From NCBI GenBank assembly GCA_964508755.1, contig CAZDUZ010000002.1:1-46397 (forward strand): a DNA stretch of 46,397 nucleotides, written 5' to 3'. This DNA comes from CAZDUZ01 sp964508755. Lineage in GTDB: Bacteria; Patescibacteriota; Dojkabacteria; SC72; JAFGCJ01. Under the pieces are notes generated by a model. The model was not told where the DNA came from. It saw only the letters and a list, made by a program, of their open reading frames with translations, and searched no databases. Below, piece by piece: positions 16,129 through 22,746 of this stretch (positions are counted from its first letter, which is position 1; every line of letters starts with the position of its first letter). The translations under genes and the position numbers were made by a program.

Positions 16129-16707
16129 TTAATTAAGTTTCCGGACTACCTGTGCCGGATTTCCTATAACAATAACATTATCCGGAATATTTGTCCTTAC
16201 AATACTGCCAAAGCCTACGATTGAGTTATTTCCTATTGAAACACCTCGCAGGACGGCGCTTCTACCCGCTATCCATACATTGTCTTCTATGTTGATAGGT
16301 TTTTGAATAACGGAAGCGGAAGGGTTGGTGGCACGATCAACATTAATACTATGAAAGTCGGTATCCATAATGGTAGTCGATCCGAGTATACAATTGTTGC
16401 CAATTGATATTGAGACTGCTGACTGGATTTCTGCACCGTTAAGCCGGACATTATTCCCGATGGTTATAACTGCGTCAGGTGATAGCGTAATTATTCTGTT
16501 CGGTTCTTTCCGGGCCCATGCGCAAACATTGTCTCCAAAGCATACTTTTCCCGGACCAGAGATGGTAAGCAAACCATTTGTGATGAAGCCTTTTCCAAAG
16601 TGTACCTTCCCTCTATAGAAAAGACGGTAAGGAATAGTAAGAAGATAGCTTCCAATTATTGCGATTCGATTAATAAAAGAATTATTTCGAGGACCATTCG
16701 TAATCAT
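16129..16707 (-). CDS. Hexapeptide-repeat (left-handed beta-helix) acyl/acetyltransferase
   Basis: A 192-aa protein with [LIV]-G-x4 hexapeptide repeats from about residue 60 to 185 (VITIGNNVRLNGAEI, ISIGNNCILGSTTI, VWIAGRSAVLRGVSIG, NSIVGFGSIV, and VIVIGNPAQVVRKL at the end). It belongs to the maltose/galactoside/serine-acetyltransferase-like group. His in DTDFHSI is the likely catalytic base by family analogy. The acceptor is unknown; a surface sugar is plausible given the many envelope genes nearby. A TGTTATAAT box sits 7 nt before the ATG, starting one base past the gatB stop codon. Confidence 0.88.
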   Translation of the reverse strand: MITNGPRNNSFINRIAIIGSYLLTIPYRLFYRGKVHFGKGFITNGLLTISGPGKVCFGDNVCAWARKEPNRIITLSPDAVITIGNNVRLNGAEIQSAVSISIGNNCILGSTTIMDTDFHSINVDRATNPSASVIQKPINIEDNVWIAGRSAVLRGVSIGNNSIVGFGSIVRTNIPDNVIVIGNPAQVVRKLN

Positions 16708-16714
16708 ACTTAGT

Positions 16715-16723
16715 ATTATAACA
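16715..16723 (-). promoter_or_regulatory. Extended -10 promoter of the acetyltransferase gene (leaderless)
   Basis: TGTTATAAT read on the minus strand (16723-16715), a perfect -10 with TG extension, ending 7 nt before the ATG. It directly follows the gatB TAG, so the gene can be transcribed independently of gatCAB. Confidence 0.6.
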
Positions 16724-18142
16724 CTACACCAATCCTTCTATTATTTCCCGAACTTTTTGTGCATCCGCTTTTCCTTTTACTTCCTTCATCATTTGACCGA
16801 CTAAAAACATTACAGCGTTAGGGTTCTTCTTCATATCTTCGACCGCCTTGGGATTTTGGTCTATGATACCTTTTGCAATTTTTTGAAGTTCTGAATCGTC
16901 ACTGATGACTGTAATTTTTCTAGATTTCACCAGTTCTTCAGAGAGATTTCCCGATTTAACCGATTCCTCAAATATCTCTTTAAGAACACTGCGTGGATAG
17001 TTACCGAGAAGTACAAGTTTTGCAATACTTTCTAAATGTTTAGCACCTGCAGTAGAAGATTCATATTTAATAGTTAACGCTGCAAAATCTCCCACCAGCC
17101 ATTTGGCAACTTCCTGTGCGAAAAGGGGTTCGGAATTATCTTTGACTGCCATGTCAAACAAAGCCGCGGTTTCTGGCTCTTGTATAATCGTTTCGGCGGT
17201 GTCTGATGGAATCTTAAATGTGTCGAGATATCGTTTCTTTCGAATATGGGGGAGTTCTGGGAGAGCGCTTCGAAAAGAAAGGACTTCTTCAGCAGAAATT
17301 TCGATAGGGGGAATATCTGGCTCAGGGAAATAGCGGTAATCTGCCTCGGATTCTTTACTCCTTTGTGAAACCGTCTCTCCACTCATATCGACGAGTCCTC
17401 GCGTTTCTTGTCTCGGAGTATCACCATTCTCCAGAATTTCTTCTTGTCGAACGATTTCTTTTGATATTACTTTTTCAAGGACTGAAATTGACGAAATGTT
17501 TTTAACTTCAACTTTGAATGGGGGAAGATTTGAATCTCCAACAGGCCGGATTGAGATATTTGGTTCAATTCTCATTTGTCCTTTTTCCATATCTGCATCT
17601 GATGCTCCGATATAGCGAAGAATTTGTCGGAGAAGTTTTGCAAAAGCGGTGACTTCTGCTCCAGATTGAAAATCAGGTTCAGTAACAATTTCAACGAGAG
17701 GTACACCTGATTTATTATAGTCTAATAACGTTTCTGAACCGTAATGGATCGACTTCCCCGTGTCTTCTTCTTGATGAACTCTTCTTATCCGGATCATTTT
17801 GCTTTTACCTTGTACTTCAATTTCAAGGTTTCCCTCATAACCAATCGGTTGATCGTACTGGGTAATCTGGTATCCTTTGGGAAGATCGGGATAAAAGTAA
17901 TTCTTTCTATCAAATTTCGTCTCTTGATTTATTGAGCAATTGAGAGCGAGAGCAATCTGAATAGCAAGATCTATCGCTTTACGGTTTGGGACCGGAAGCG
18001 CTCCGGGAAGGCCAAGGCAGGTGGGGCAGGTGTGAGTATTTGGTTCTGCTCCAAAATAATCAGTAGAACATCCACAAAACATCTTGCTTTTTGTTTTTGT
18101 TTGGACGTGTATCTCTAGTCCAATGACGGGTTCATATTTCAT
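16724..18142 (-). CDS. gatB: Asp-tRNA(Asn)/Glu-tRNA(Gln) amidotransferase subunit B
   Basis: Subunit of GatCAB, which converts Glu-tRNA(Gln) to Gln-tRNA(Gln) and/or Asp-tRNA(Asn) to Asn-tRNA(Asn). GatB binds the mischarged tRNA and activates it with ATP. The 472 aa are full length: YEPVIGLEIHVQ at the N-terminus, FCGCSTDYFG and HTCPTCLGLPGALP (zinc Cys), DRKNYFYPDLPKGYQITQ, RYFPEPDIPP, and a C-terminal YqeY-like helical tRNA-binding tail (NPNAVMFLVGQMMKEVKGKA). The start overlaps the gatA stop by 4 nt. A tRNA-Gln gene, a possible substrate, lies 4 kb away. Confidence 0.97.
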   Translation of the reverse strand: MKYEPVIGLEIHVQTKTKSKMFCGCSTDYFGAEPNTHTCPTCLGLPGALPVPNRKAIDLAIQIALALNCSINQETKFDRKNYFYPDLPKGYQITQYDQPIGYEGNLEIEVQGKSKMIRIRRVHQEEDTGKSIHYGSETLLDYNKSGVPLVEIVTEPDFQSGAEVTAFAKLLRQILRYIGASDADMEKGQMRIEPNISIRPVGDSNLPPFKVEVKNISSISVLEKVISKEIVRQEEILENGDTPRQETRGLVDMSGETVSQRSKESEADYRYFPEPDIPPIEISAEEVLSFRSALPELPHIRKKRYLDTFKIPSDTAETIIQEPETAALFDMAVKDNSEPLFAQEVAKWLVGDFAALTIKYESSTAGAKHLESIAKLVLLGNYPRSVLKEIFEESVKSGNLSEELVKSRKITVISDDSELQKIAKGIIDQNPKAVEDMKKNPNAVMFLVGQMMKEVKGKADAQKVREIIEGLV

Positions 18143-19572
18143 ACGGCTACTTTTTGCTCAAGATAGTGGGCGAAATTGAACAAGACTTCTTCTTTAAAAT
18201 GAGGCGCTATCAGTTGGAGACCTACCGGTAGTCCATTTTGAGATTTAAAACTTGGCACTGATATTGCTGGAAGACCTACGGGGTTAATGGAAACGGTGTA
18301 GGCATCTGCAAGCCACATCTTTAATGGATCATCAAGATTTTCTCCTAACGTGAAAGGAAGCATCGGCATCGTGGGTGTAGCAATAATGTCGACTTGATTA
18401 AAAGCAGATCGAAAATCTGCTCGTAACTGCTCACGGAGTGCTTGTGCTCGTTTATAGTATTTATCTTGATATCCAGAAGACAGGGTATGAGTGCCAATCA
18501 TAATACGGCGTTTTTCTTCATCACCGAAAAGTTTGCCACGGGTCTGTTCCATATACGACGACCAATCATCAGCTTGAACGGTGGGACCAAAGCGTATTCC
18601 ATCAAAACGCGCAAGGTTTGAACTAGCTTCACTTAATCCAATTATATAGTAAATAGAAATTGCATATTCGGTGAGAGGGAGGGAAATATCTACAAGTTCA
18701 CATCCTGAAGATTCATATTCTTTTAGTGCAAGATTAATGCTTTTACGTACTTCTTCATCGAGACCTTCAGTAAAATATTCCTTTGGAATTCCAATCTTTT
18801 TGTTTTCTAAGGCTAAGCCCAAGGTTTTTGAGTAATCGGGAACTGGTTCTTGAGGGGTGGTCGCATCCATGGGGTCTTTTCCTGCAATTGTTTGCATTAC
18901 TAGTGCTAGATCGGTAACGGTCTTAGTAATAGGACCGACACTATCGTATGATGAAGCGTACGCTATTGCGCCATATCTTGAGACTCTTCCGTAGGTGGGT
19001 TTCAGTCCAACCACTCCACAAAAAGAAGATGGACATCTTATAGATCCGCCGGTATCTTCAGCGATAGAAAATAATCCACCCCCGTAAGCAACAGATGCAG
19101 CAGAACCACCGCTTGATCCACCTGGTACTTTAGTCGGGTCAATAGGGTTTCTTGTTATTCCATATCCTGAATGTTCAGTTGAGGAACCAAAACCGAAGGG
19201 ATCGCAATTTGTTTTACCAATAAGCACTGCTCCTGCTTCATTGAGTTTTTTTACCACTGTCGCATCGTATTGGCCGATGTATCCTTCAAGTATCTTTGAT
19301 CCTGCAGTTGTTTGAATACCTTTTGTCATATATACATCTTTAACTGAGTAGGGTATACCTGATAATGGTGAAGTTTTTTTAGATTTTGGCAAAGAATCAA
19401 TTTCTTTTGCCTTCGCAATTGCTTGTTCGGTACATATGCTAATGAATGCATGGATATCTTTTTCACGCTCCTCTATTCTTTTTAAGCAAGAAAGCGTTAT
19501 ATCTAACGAAGTAATTTCGCCTTTAGCGATTTTTGATGATGCGTCTTGTATTGTTAAATCACAAAGTTCCAC
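18139..19572 (-). CDS. gatA: Asp-tRNA(Asn)/Glu-tRNA(Gln) amidotransferase subunit A
   Basis: Amidase subunit of GatCAB that releases ammonia from glutamine. The amidase signature GGSSGGSAASVAYGGG and DTGGSIRCPSSFCG give the Ser-cisSer-Lys triad, with Lys in PYSVKDVYMTKG. I place the start at GTG 19572 (V-E-L-C-D-L-T-I), 5 nt after the gatC stop. This gives 477 aa, the usual length. An in-frame extension to 19647 would overlap gatC and add a non-homologous hydrophobic leader. It is the middle gene of gatC-gatA-gatB. Confidence 0.96.
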   Translation of the reverse strand: MELCDLTIQDASSKIAKGEITSLDITLSCLKRIEEREKDIHAFISICTEQAIAKAKEIDSLPKSKKTSPLSGIPYSVKDVYMTKGIQTTAGSKILEGYIGQYDATVVKKLNEAGAVLIGKTNCDPFGFGSSTEHSGYGITRNPIDPTKVPGGSSGGSAASVAYGGGLFSIAEDTGGSIRCPSSFCGVVGLKPTYGRVSRYGAIAYASSYDSVGPITKTVTDLALVMQTIAGKDPMDATTPQEPVPDYSKTLGLALENKKIGIPKEYFTEGLDEEVRKSINLALKEYESSGCELVDISLPLTEYAISIYYIIGLSEASSNLARFDGIRFGPTVQADDWSSYMEQTRGKLFGDEEKRRIMIGTHTLSSGYQDKYYKRAQALREQLRADFRSAFNQVDIIATPTMPMLPFTLGENLDDPLKMWLADAYTVSINPVGLPAISVPSFKSQNGLPVGLQLIAPHFKEEVLFNFAHYLEQKVAV

Positions 19573-19577
19573 GTGTA

Positions 19578-19895
19578 TTATGAGTGAACAGATAAAACAG
19601 CAGGCATAAGGAAATGTCCATCCTTGGCCCGAGGAGAACCGGAACATGATTCTTTAGAGGTAAATGATTTAGTGACTACATCTTCTCGAAAAACGTTTTT
19701 AAGGGAAGAACTCTGTGGAGAACTCATAGAAGTTGAAGATGTTTCAAGGCTGTCTATCTTCTCCATATAGGAGATTATTGATGACAATTCCTTTGAGTAT
19801 TTTTCGAGTTCGGTTGAGTCTATGGCAAGTTTTGAAAGACGCGCAATCTTTGCTGTTTGTGTTTCATCAATAGTAGATGATTGCTGATGAGACAT
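19578..19895 (-). CDS. gatC: Asp-tRNA(Asn)/Glu-tRNA(Gln) amidotransferase subunit C
   Basis: Small stabilising subunit of GatCAB, 105 aa. The N-terminal helical region with IARLSKLAIDSTELEKYSKE and an SIISYMEKIDSLET stretch is characteristic. The C-terminal half includes the usual RxD element (FREDVVTKSF) and ends in a GHFLMPAVL segment similar to the typical -FxVPxVL ending. It is the first gene of the operon. A TAAAAT box ends exactly 6 nt before the ATG. Confidence 0.92.
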   Translation of the reverse strand: MSHQQSSTIDETQTAKIARLSKLAIDSTELEKYSKELSSIISYMEKIDSLETSSTSMSSPQSSSLKNVFREDVVTKSFTSKESCSGSPRAKDGHFLMPAVLSVHS

Positions 19896-19901
19896 TTCTG
19901 A

Positions 19902-19907
19902 ATTTTA
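19902..19907 (-). promoter_or_regulatory. -10 element of the gatCAB promoter (leaderless)
   Basis: TAAAAT on the minus strand (19907-19902) followed by 6 nt (tcagaa) and the gatC ATG. No convincing -35 box (TATTAT at 17 bp). The spacing matches that at mutL and uvrB. Confidence 0.45.
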
Positions 19908-19920
19908 TTTCTTAAATTTC

Positions 19921-20142
19921 TTAAATAATAGTGTAAACCGATCCATAGAATTCTCTGACTGGGGTAATTCTACCATCAAAGGTCAACTGTGTGTTGATAT
20001 GTTTTCCAATATTGCTATCCGTCACAACGTCTGGTACAATATATGCCGATTTGTGAGTACTGTCTTGTCTGCTTCTTGGATTTCCATAAGTGTGAGGGCG
20101 TGTTTCACATTTCCATGTACTTAAGTTTGTTATGTTATACAT
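19921..20142 (-). CDS. Possible small hypothetical protein (73 aa)
   Basis: An open frame fills the gap between gatC and the divergent RRM gene. From the ATG at 20142 it gives 73 aa, and an upstream in-frame ATG at 20166 is possible. The C-terminal half is protein-like (HINTQLTFDGRITPVREFYG). No signal peptide, TM or known motif is seen. There is no Shine-Dalgarno and no clear promoter, and its 5' end overlaps the first codon of the RRM gene on the other strand. I do not recognise a family and it may be chance. Confidence 0.35.
   Translation of the reverse strand: MYNITNLSTWKCETRPHTYGNPRSRQDSTHKSAYIVPDVVTDSNIGKHINTQLTFDGRITPVREFYGSVYTII
20128..20136 (+). promoter_or_regulatory. Candidate extended -10 for the RRM gene
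   Basis: TGTTATGTT (TG-n-TATGTT) ends 4 nt before the ATG at 20141. This is slightly closer than at the other near-leaderless genes. No clear -35. Confidence 0.3.
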
Positions 20143-20413
20143 GGAAGAGAAGAATAAACTGTTCATAGGAAATGTTTCCTATGACACCACGATCGAAACG
20201 CTCGTGGAATTGTTCGGTAAGTATGGAGAGATTGTCGATTCATACAAACCGATGCGCAAGGGTTTTGCTTTTATCACGTTCAAGACCCCCGAAGAAGCTG
20301 CTGCAGCGATGGAAGCTATGAATGGCCAAGTCGTTGACGGACGCGAGATCTTCATCAACCTCGCTCGACCTCGTGAAGAGCGACCTCAAAGAAATTATTC
20401 CTCACAGGACTAA
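20141..20413 (+). CDS. RRM-domain RNA-binding protein
   Basis: A single RNA-recognition motif of about 80 residues with RNP2 LFIGNVSYDT near the start and RNP1 KGFAFITF in the middle (aromatics at the RNA-stacking positions), followed by a short Arg/Gly/Ser tail. It resembles the small Rbp proteins of cyanobacteria and many other bacteria, which bind single-stranded RNA. I use the ATG at 20141 (M-E-E-K-N-K-L-F-I-G). An in-frame ATG at 20132 would add three residues but lies inside the candidate -10 box. A strong terminator follows at 20459-20491. Confidence 0.92.
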   Translation: MEEKNKLFIGNVSYDTTIETLVELFGKYGEIVDSYKPMRKGFAFITFKTPEEAAAAMEAMNGQVVDGREIFINLARPREERPQRNYSSQD

Positions 20414-20423
20414 TCAATTGAGG

Positions 20424-20441
20424 CCTGCAGTTATCTGCAGG
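20424..20441 (+). repeat. Perfect 7-bp hairpin after the RRM gene
   Basis: CCTGCAG (20424-20430), loop TTAT and CTGCAGG (20435-20441). There is no U-tract, so it is not a terminator alone. It may protect the 3' end of the mRNA. Confidence 0.5.
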
Positions 20442-20449
20442 ATCAAGTG

Positions 20450-20458
20450 TGATACAAT
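20450..20458 (+). promoter_or_regulatory. Extended -10 promoter overlapping the terminator
   Basis: TGATACAAT (TG-n-TACAAT). The predicted transcript start near 20465 lies inside the left arm of the terminator stem at 20460-20483. It would serve the gene at 20522. Confidence 0.5.
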
Positions 20459-20491
20459 AACGGCAGGACACCAGTCCTGCCGTTTTCTTTT
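20459..20491 (+). terminator. Rho-independent terminator of the RRM gene
   Basis: A perfect 10-bp GC-rich stem, ACGGCAGGAC (20460-20469) with GTCCTGCCGT (20474-20483), loop acca, extendable by one A-T pair, followed by TTTTCTTTT. This is the clearest intrinsic terminator in the window. Confidence 0.9.
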
Positions 20492-20521
20492 CGTGGCAAT
20501 AATTTGTTACGAGAGTGTTGA

Positions 20522-21271
20522 ATGAAAGGGCTTTTTTGTTTTCTCGGATGTTTTATTGCGATTCTCCTCCTTGGTGTGGGCGGAGTTATTGCATATCTTG
20601 GATATCAAGGATTTGTTCCGGGTGTATCAGAATTTTTTGGATCGACAGAACCGAAGGATTTAGGGGTAACCTATACAGATGCTGATTATGAAAGTTTTAT
20701 GGTTAAATCTGGAGCCACGACGAATCTTATGACTCAAGCGGATTCTCCTTCAGAAAGTATTTCTTTTACTGGGGCGAAAGATTTTCAATCAGTTCCCTTT
20801 TCTCAGTCAGAAATTACTGCTCGTGTAAATAATATCCAATGGGCATATACACCTATGCGAGAAGTTCAAGTGAAGTGTAATTTGGATGGTACGATGGAAG
20901 TATCGGGGGTTTTTATCATTGACAATCTTGTTCCTTTTCTTAGTGCAATTGGTTATTCAGTTTCACAAGAACAGCTTGATAAAGCTTTAGAGAATGTTGG
21001 GAAAATTCCTGTAGACCCAGTTTTTTATATAAAGGTTTTCCCTATAGTGTCTAATAATACTGCTGATATTACTATTCAGGAGTTTGAGCTTGGGAGATTA
21101 GAAATCGATGTATATCCATACGGTGGTGACTCAGTGTTAAGCGAAATTGTAACTAAAGTCTTTAATGAGGTTGATGGTTTTTATGTCAGATCCGGTGTAA
21201 TTAATGAAGGTGAGCTTATCTTTGATGGGACTGCTCCGACTTCAGTAACGGTGTTACCAGATCAGGAATAG
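20522..21271 (+). CDS. Membrane-anchored hypothetical protein
   Basis: 249 aa with an N-terminal hydrophobic segment (about 3-28, a signal anchor) and a mixed alpha/beta extracytoplasmic domain. SQSEITARVNN followed by VQVKCNLDGTMEVSGVFIID is reminiscent of lipid-binding YpmS/DUF2140-like proteins, which have a TM, a short 'E-I/L-x-x-hxN' helix and then a curved sheet. This is a resemblance, not a confident assignment. The cysteines at 6 and 10 lie within the hydrophobic segment; no lipobox is evident. It has its own candidate promoter at 20450 and ends in TAG, with no operon partner. Confidence 0.75.
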   Translation: MKGLFCFLGCFIAILLLGVGGVIAYLGYQGFVPGVSEFFGSTEPKDLGVTYTDADYESFMVKSGATTNLMTQADSPSESISFTGAKDFQSVPFSQSEITARVNNIQWAYTPMREVQVKCNLDGTMEVSGVFIIDNLVPFLSAIGYSVSQEQLDKALENVGKIPVDPVFYIKVFPIVSNNTADITIQEFELGRLEIDVYPYGGDSVLSEIVTKVFNEVDGFYVRSGVINEGELIFDGTAPTSVTVLPDQE

Positions 21272-21319
21272 TTAGTGATCGTGTTGTGATATTTTGTCAG
21301 CAGCGGTCCTGTTTAATGC

Positions 21320-22051
21320 TTATAAGCACTCTTTAAGCTGAAGTCCGCCGTCAATCGTATAGTTACCACCTGTTACCGCAGAGTTGCTGATAAGATTAAC
21401 CACAAACTTAGCAACCTCAGAAGGCTGTATAAATCTTTGAATCGGAACCATTTTCATACATGTATGTTTTTCTTCGTTAGTAAAGCTGTTCCAGATCGGA
21501 GTGATGGTATATCCAGGTGTGACTGAAAATACACGGATTTTGGGTGCCTTCATGAGAGCCAGGTTTTCAGTGAATTTGAGTAGACCAGCTTTGGCAATAC
21601 TGTAGGCTAGGGAATTGCGGAAAACAATGCCTTGAGTACCAGCGAGAGAAGCAATATGCACAATGACACCGCCATCCTTTTCCATGAGTGGAAGTACTCG
21701 TTTGGTGCATTCAACAGCTCCAAACAAATTGACGTCAAAGGTTCGTTTCCATTCTCGAGTATCTAAAGGATCAGGTGCTGTTTCTTCAATTCCTACGGTG
21801 TTAATAAATACGGACAGTTTTTTAGTTACTTTATGGAGAGAAGTAAACATTGAATCAATGTCCGCTATGTTTGCAAAGTCAGCTTTAAGAGGTATTACCC
21901 TTGGCGAAAATGAAGACGTTTCTTTTTGAGAGTTGCCGTGAGCGAAGATTGTTTGGTCATTACCTTCAAGTTCTTTGAGAATTGCTGAACCTATTCCACC
22001 AGTTGCTCCTGTAATAAGGATGGCACGCTTATCTTTTTCGATATTACTCAC
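21320..22051 (-). CDS. Short-chain dehydrogenase/reductase (SDR) family oxidoreductase
   Basis: Classical NAD(P)-dependent SDR of 243 aa: cofactor motif TGATGGIG, an NTVG motif in place of the usual NNAG, catalytic Ser in HIASLAG and YSIAK for the Tyr-Lys pair, then VTPGYTITPIW and a C-terminal GGNYTIDGGLQL typical of FabG-like enzymes. The substrate cannot be told. I place the start at GTG 22051; a longer in-frame extension reads through the tRNA-Gln gene and is not credible. It lies 38 nt downstream of tRNA-Gln on the same strand, so the two may be co-transcribed. The altered NNAG motif may weaken cofactor or helix positioning. Confidence 0.9.
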   Translation of the reverse strand: MSNIEKDKRAILITGATGGIGSAILKELEGNDQTIFAHGNSQKETSSFSPRVIPLKADFANIADIDSMFTSLHKVTKKLSVFINTVGIEETAPDPLDTREWKRTFDVNLFGAVECTKRVLPLMEKDGGVIVHIASLAGTQGIVFRNSLAYSIAKAGLLKFTENLALMKAPKIRVFSVTPGYTITPIWNSFTNEEKHTCMKMVPIQRFIQPSEVAKFVVNLISNSAVTGGNYTIDGGLQLKECL

Positions 22052-22089
22052 GGAATGAAAACAACAATACAAATAGGATGAGATTTTTT

Positions 22090-22160
22090 CTGCGGGACCA
22101 GGAGTCGGACCTGGATTCACGGCTCCAAAGGCCGGTGTCCTACCATTAGACGATCCCGCA
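22090..22160 (-). tRNA. tRNA-Gln(TTG)
   Basis: 71 nt. The 7-bp acceptor stem TGCGGGA/TCCCGCA is perfect. The D arm is GTCT...GGAC, the anticodon loop CTTTGGA (anticodon TTG), and the discriminator base G is usual for tRNA-Gln. CCA is not encoded. Two oddities are the T-loop TCCGACT (C at position 55 instead of T) and a C-T mismatch at 27-43. Confidence 0.93.
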
Positions 22161-22207
22161 TTTAAAGAAACCCATATGCTAAAAAACAATTTTTGAATTT
22201 GCTCGCA

Positions 22208-22216
22208 ATTGTATCA
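22208..22216 (-). promoter_or_regulatory. Extended -10 promoter for tRNA-Gln and SDR
   Basis: TGATACAAT on the minus strand (22216-22208), identical to the boxes at 20450 and in front of uvrB. The start would be near 22201, about 40 nt before the mature tRNA. Confidence 0.45.
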
Positions 22217-22253
22217 CGAAGCATATCCTATCGGAAAATGTTGGATGGTATGG

Positions 22254-22730
22254 TTACCGTGCAATATCAACAAAACCTCCAGCAAAATTCGCCGAATACA
22301 CCACTTTTCCATCCTTTTTAATAATTTCCATAGCAACGAACTTTGAAGGTGTCCCATCAACATAGAACGAGTAAGTGAGACCTTCAGCTTCGTACTTCTG
22401 CGGTCCGCGAAGAGGATAGTCGTCTGTCCCCTGTTTTAAAGCTTCTTGAAGAAAGGCATAAATATCGGAAAAATCTTCAACTGAAGATGCAACTGTTCCG
22501 TAATAGGTCATCATCCAAATGGGTTTGTTATCGAAAAAAACTACTTCACGTCCGCCATAGGGTTCTCCACCAAAATAGTTGTCATGATAATGCCAGTTAT
22601 CCTTGTCATACGTGAAGGTTGTTGAGTTGTCCGTTTCTTTCACTTGCTTACTTGCATCTCCGGAGGCATAGCTATTTGCATGTGCTTCACGCAGGAACGA
22701 AATGATATTTTCAATTTGAACTTCCATCAT
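22254..22730 (-). CDS. DUF5680 domain-containing protein
   Basis: A 158-aa soluble protein matching DUF5680: an N-terminal helix (ENIISFLREAHANSYASG) then a beta-rich core with TTFTYDKDNWHYHDNYFGG, GGREVVFFDNKPIWMMTYYG and a C-terminal YSANFAGGFVDI strand. Aromatic and Gly clusters are the family hallmark. No function is established. The gene begins 16 nt after the uvrB stop, so it is probably expressed from the uvrB promoter. Confidence 0.85.
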   Translation of the reverse strand: MMEVQIENIISFLREAHANSYASGDASKQVKETDNSTTFTYDKDNWHYHDNYFGGEPYGGREVVFFDNKPIWMMTYYGTVASSVEDFSDIYAFLQEALKQGTDDYPLRGPQKYEAEGLTYSFYVDGTPSKFVAMEIIKKDGKVVYSANFAGGFVDIAR

Positions 22731-22746
22731 TCAATGGTAAGTAAAT

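Noticed and set aside
19573..19647. Extended gatA start at 19647
   Set aside because: It overlaps gatC and adds a non-family hydrophobic leader; GTG 19572 gives the usual GatA N-terminus and a 5-nt gap after gatC.
22052..22189. A 46-residue N-terminal extension of the SDR protein
   Set aside because: The extension translates the tRNA-Gln gene in antisense-like fashion and adds no homologous residues; GTG 22051 gives a normal SDR start.
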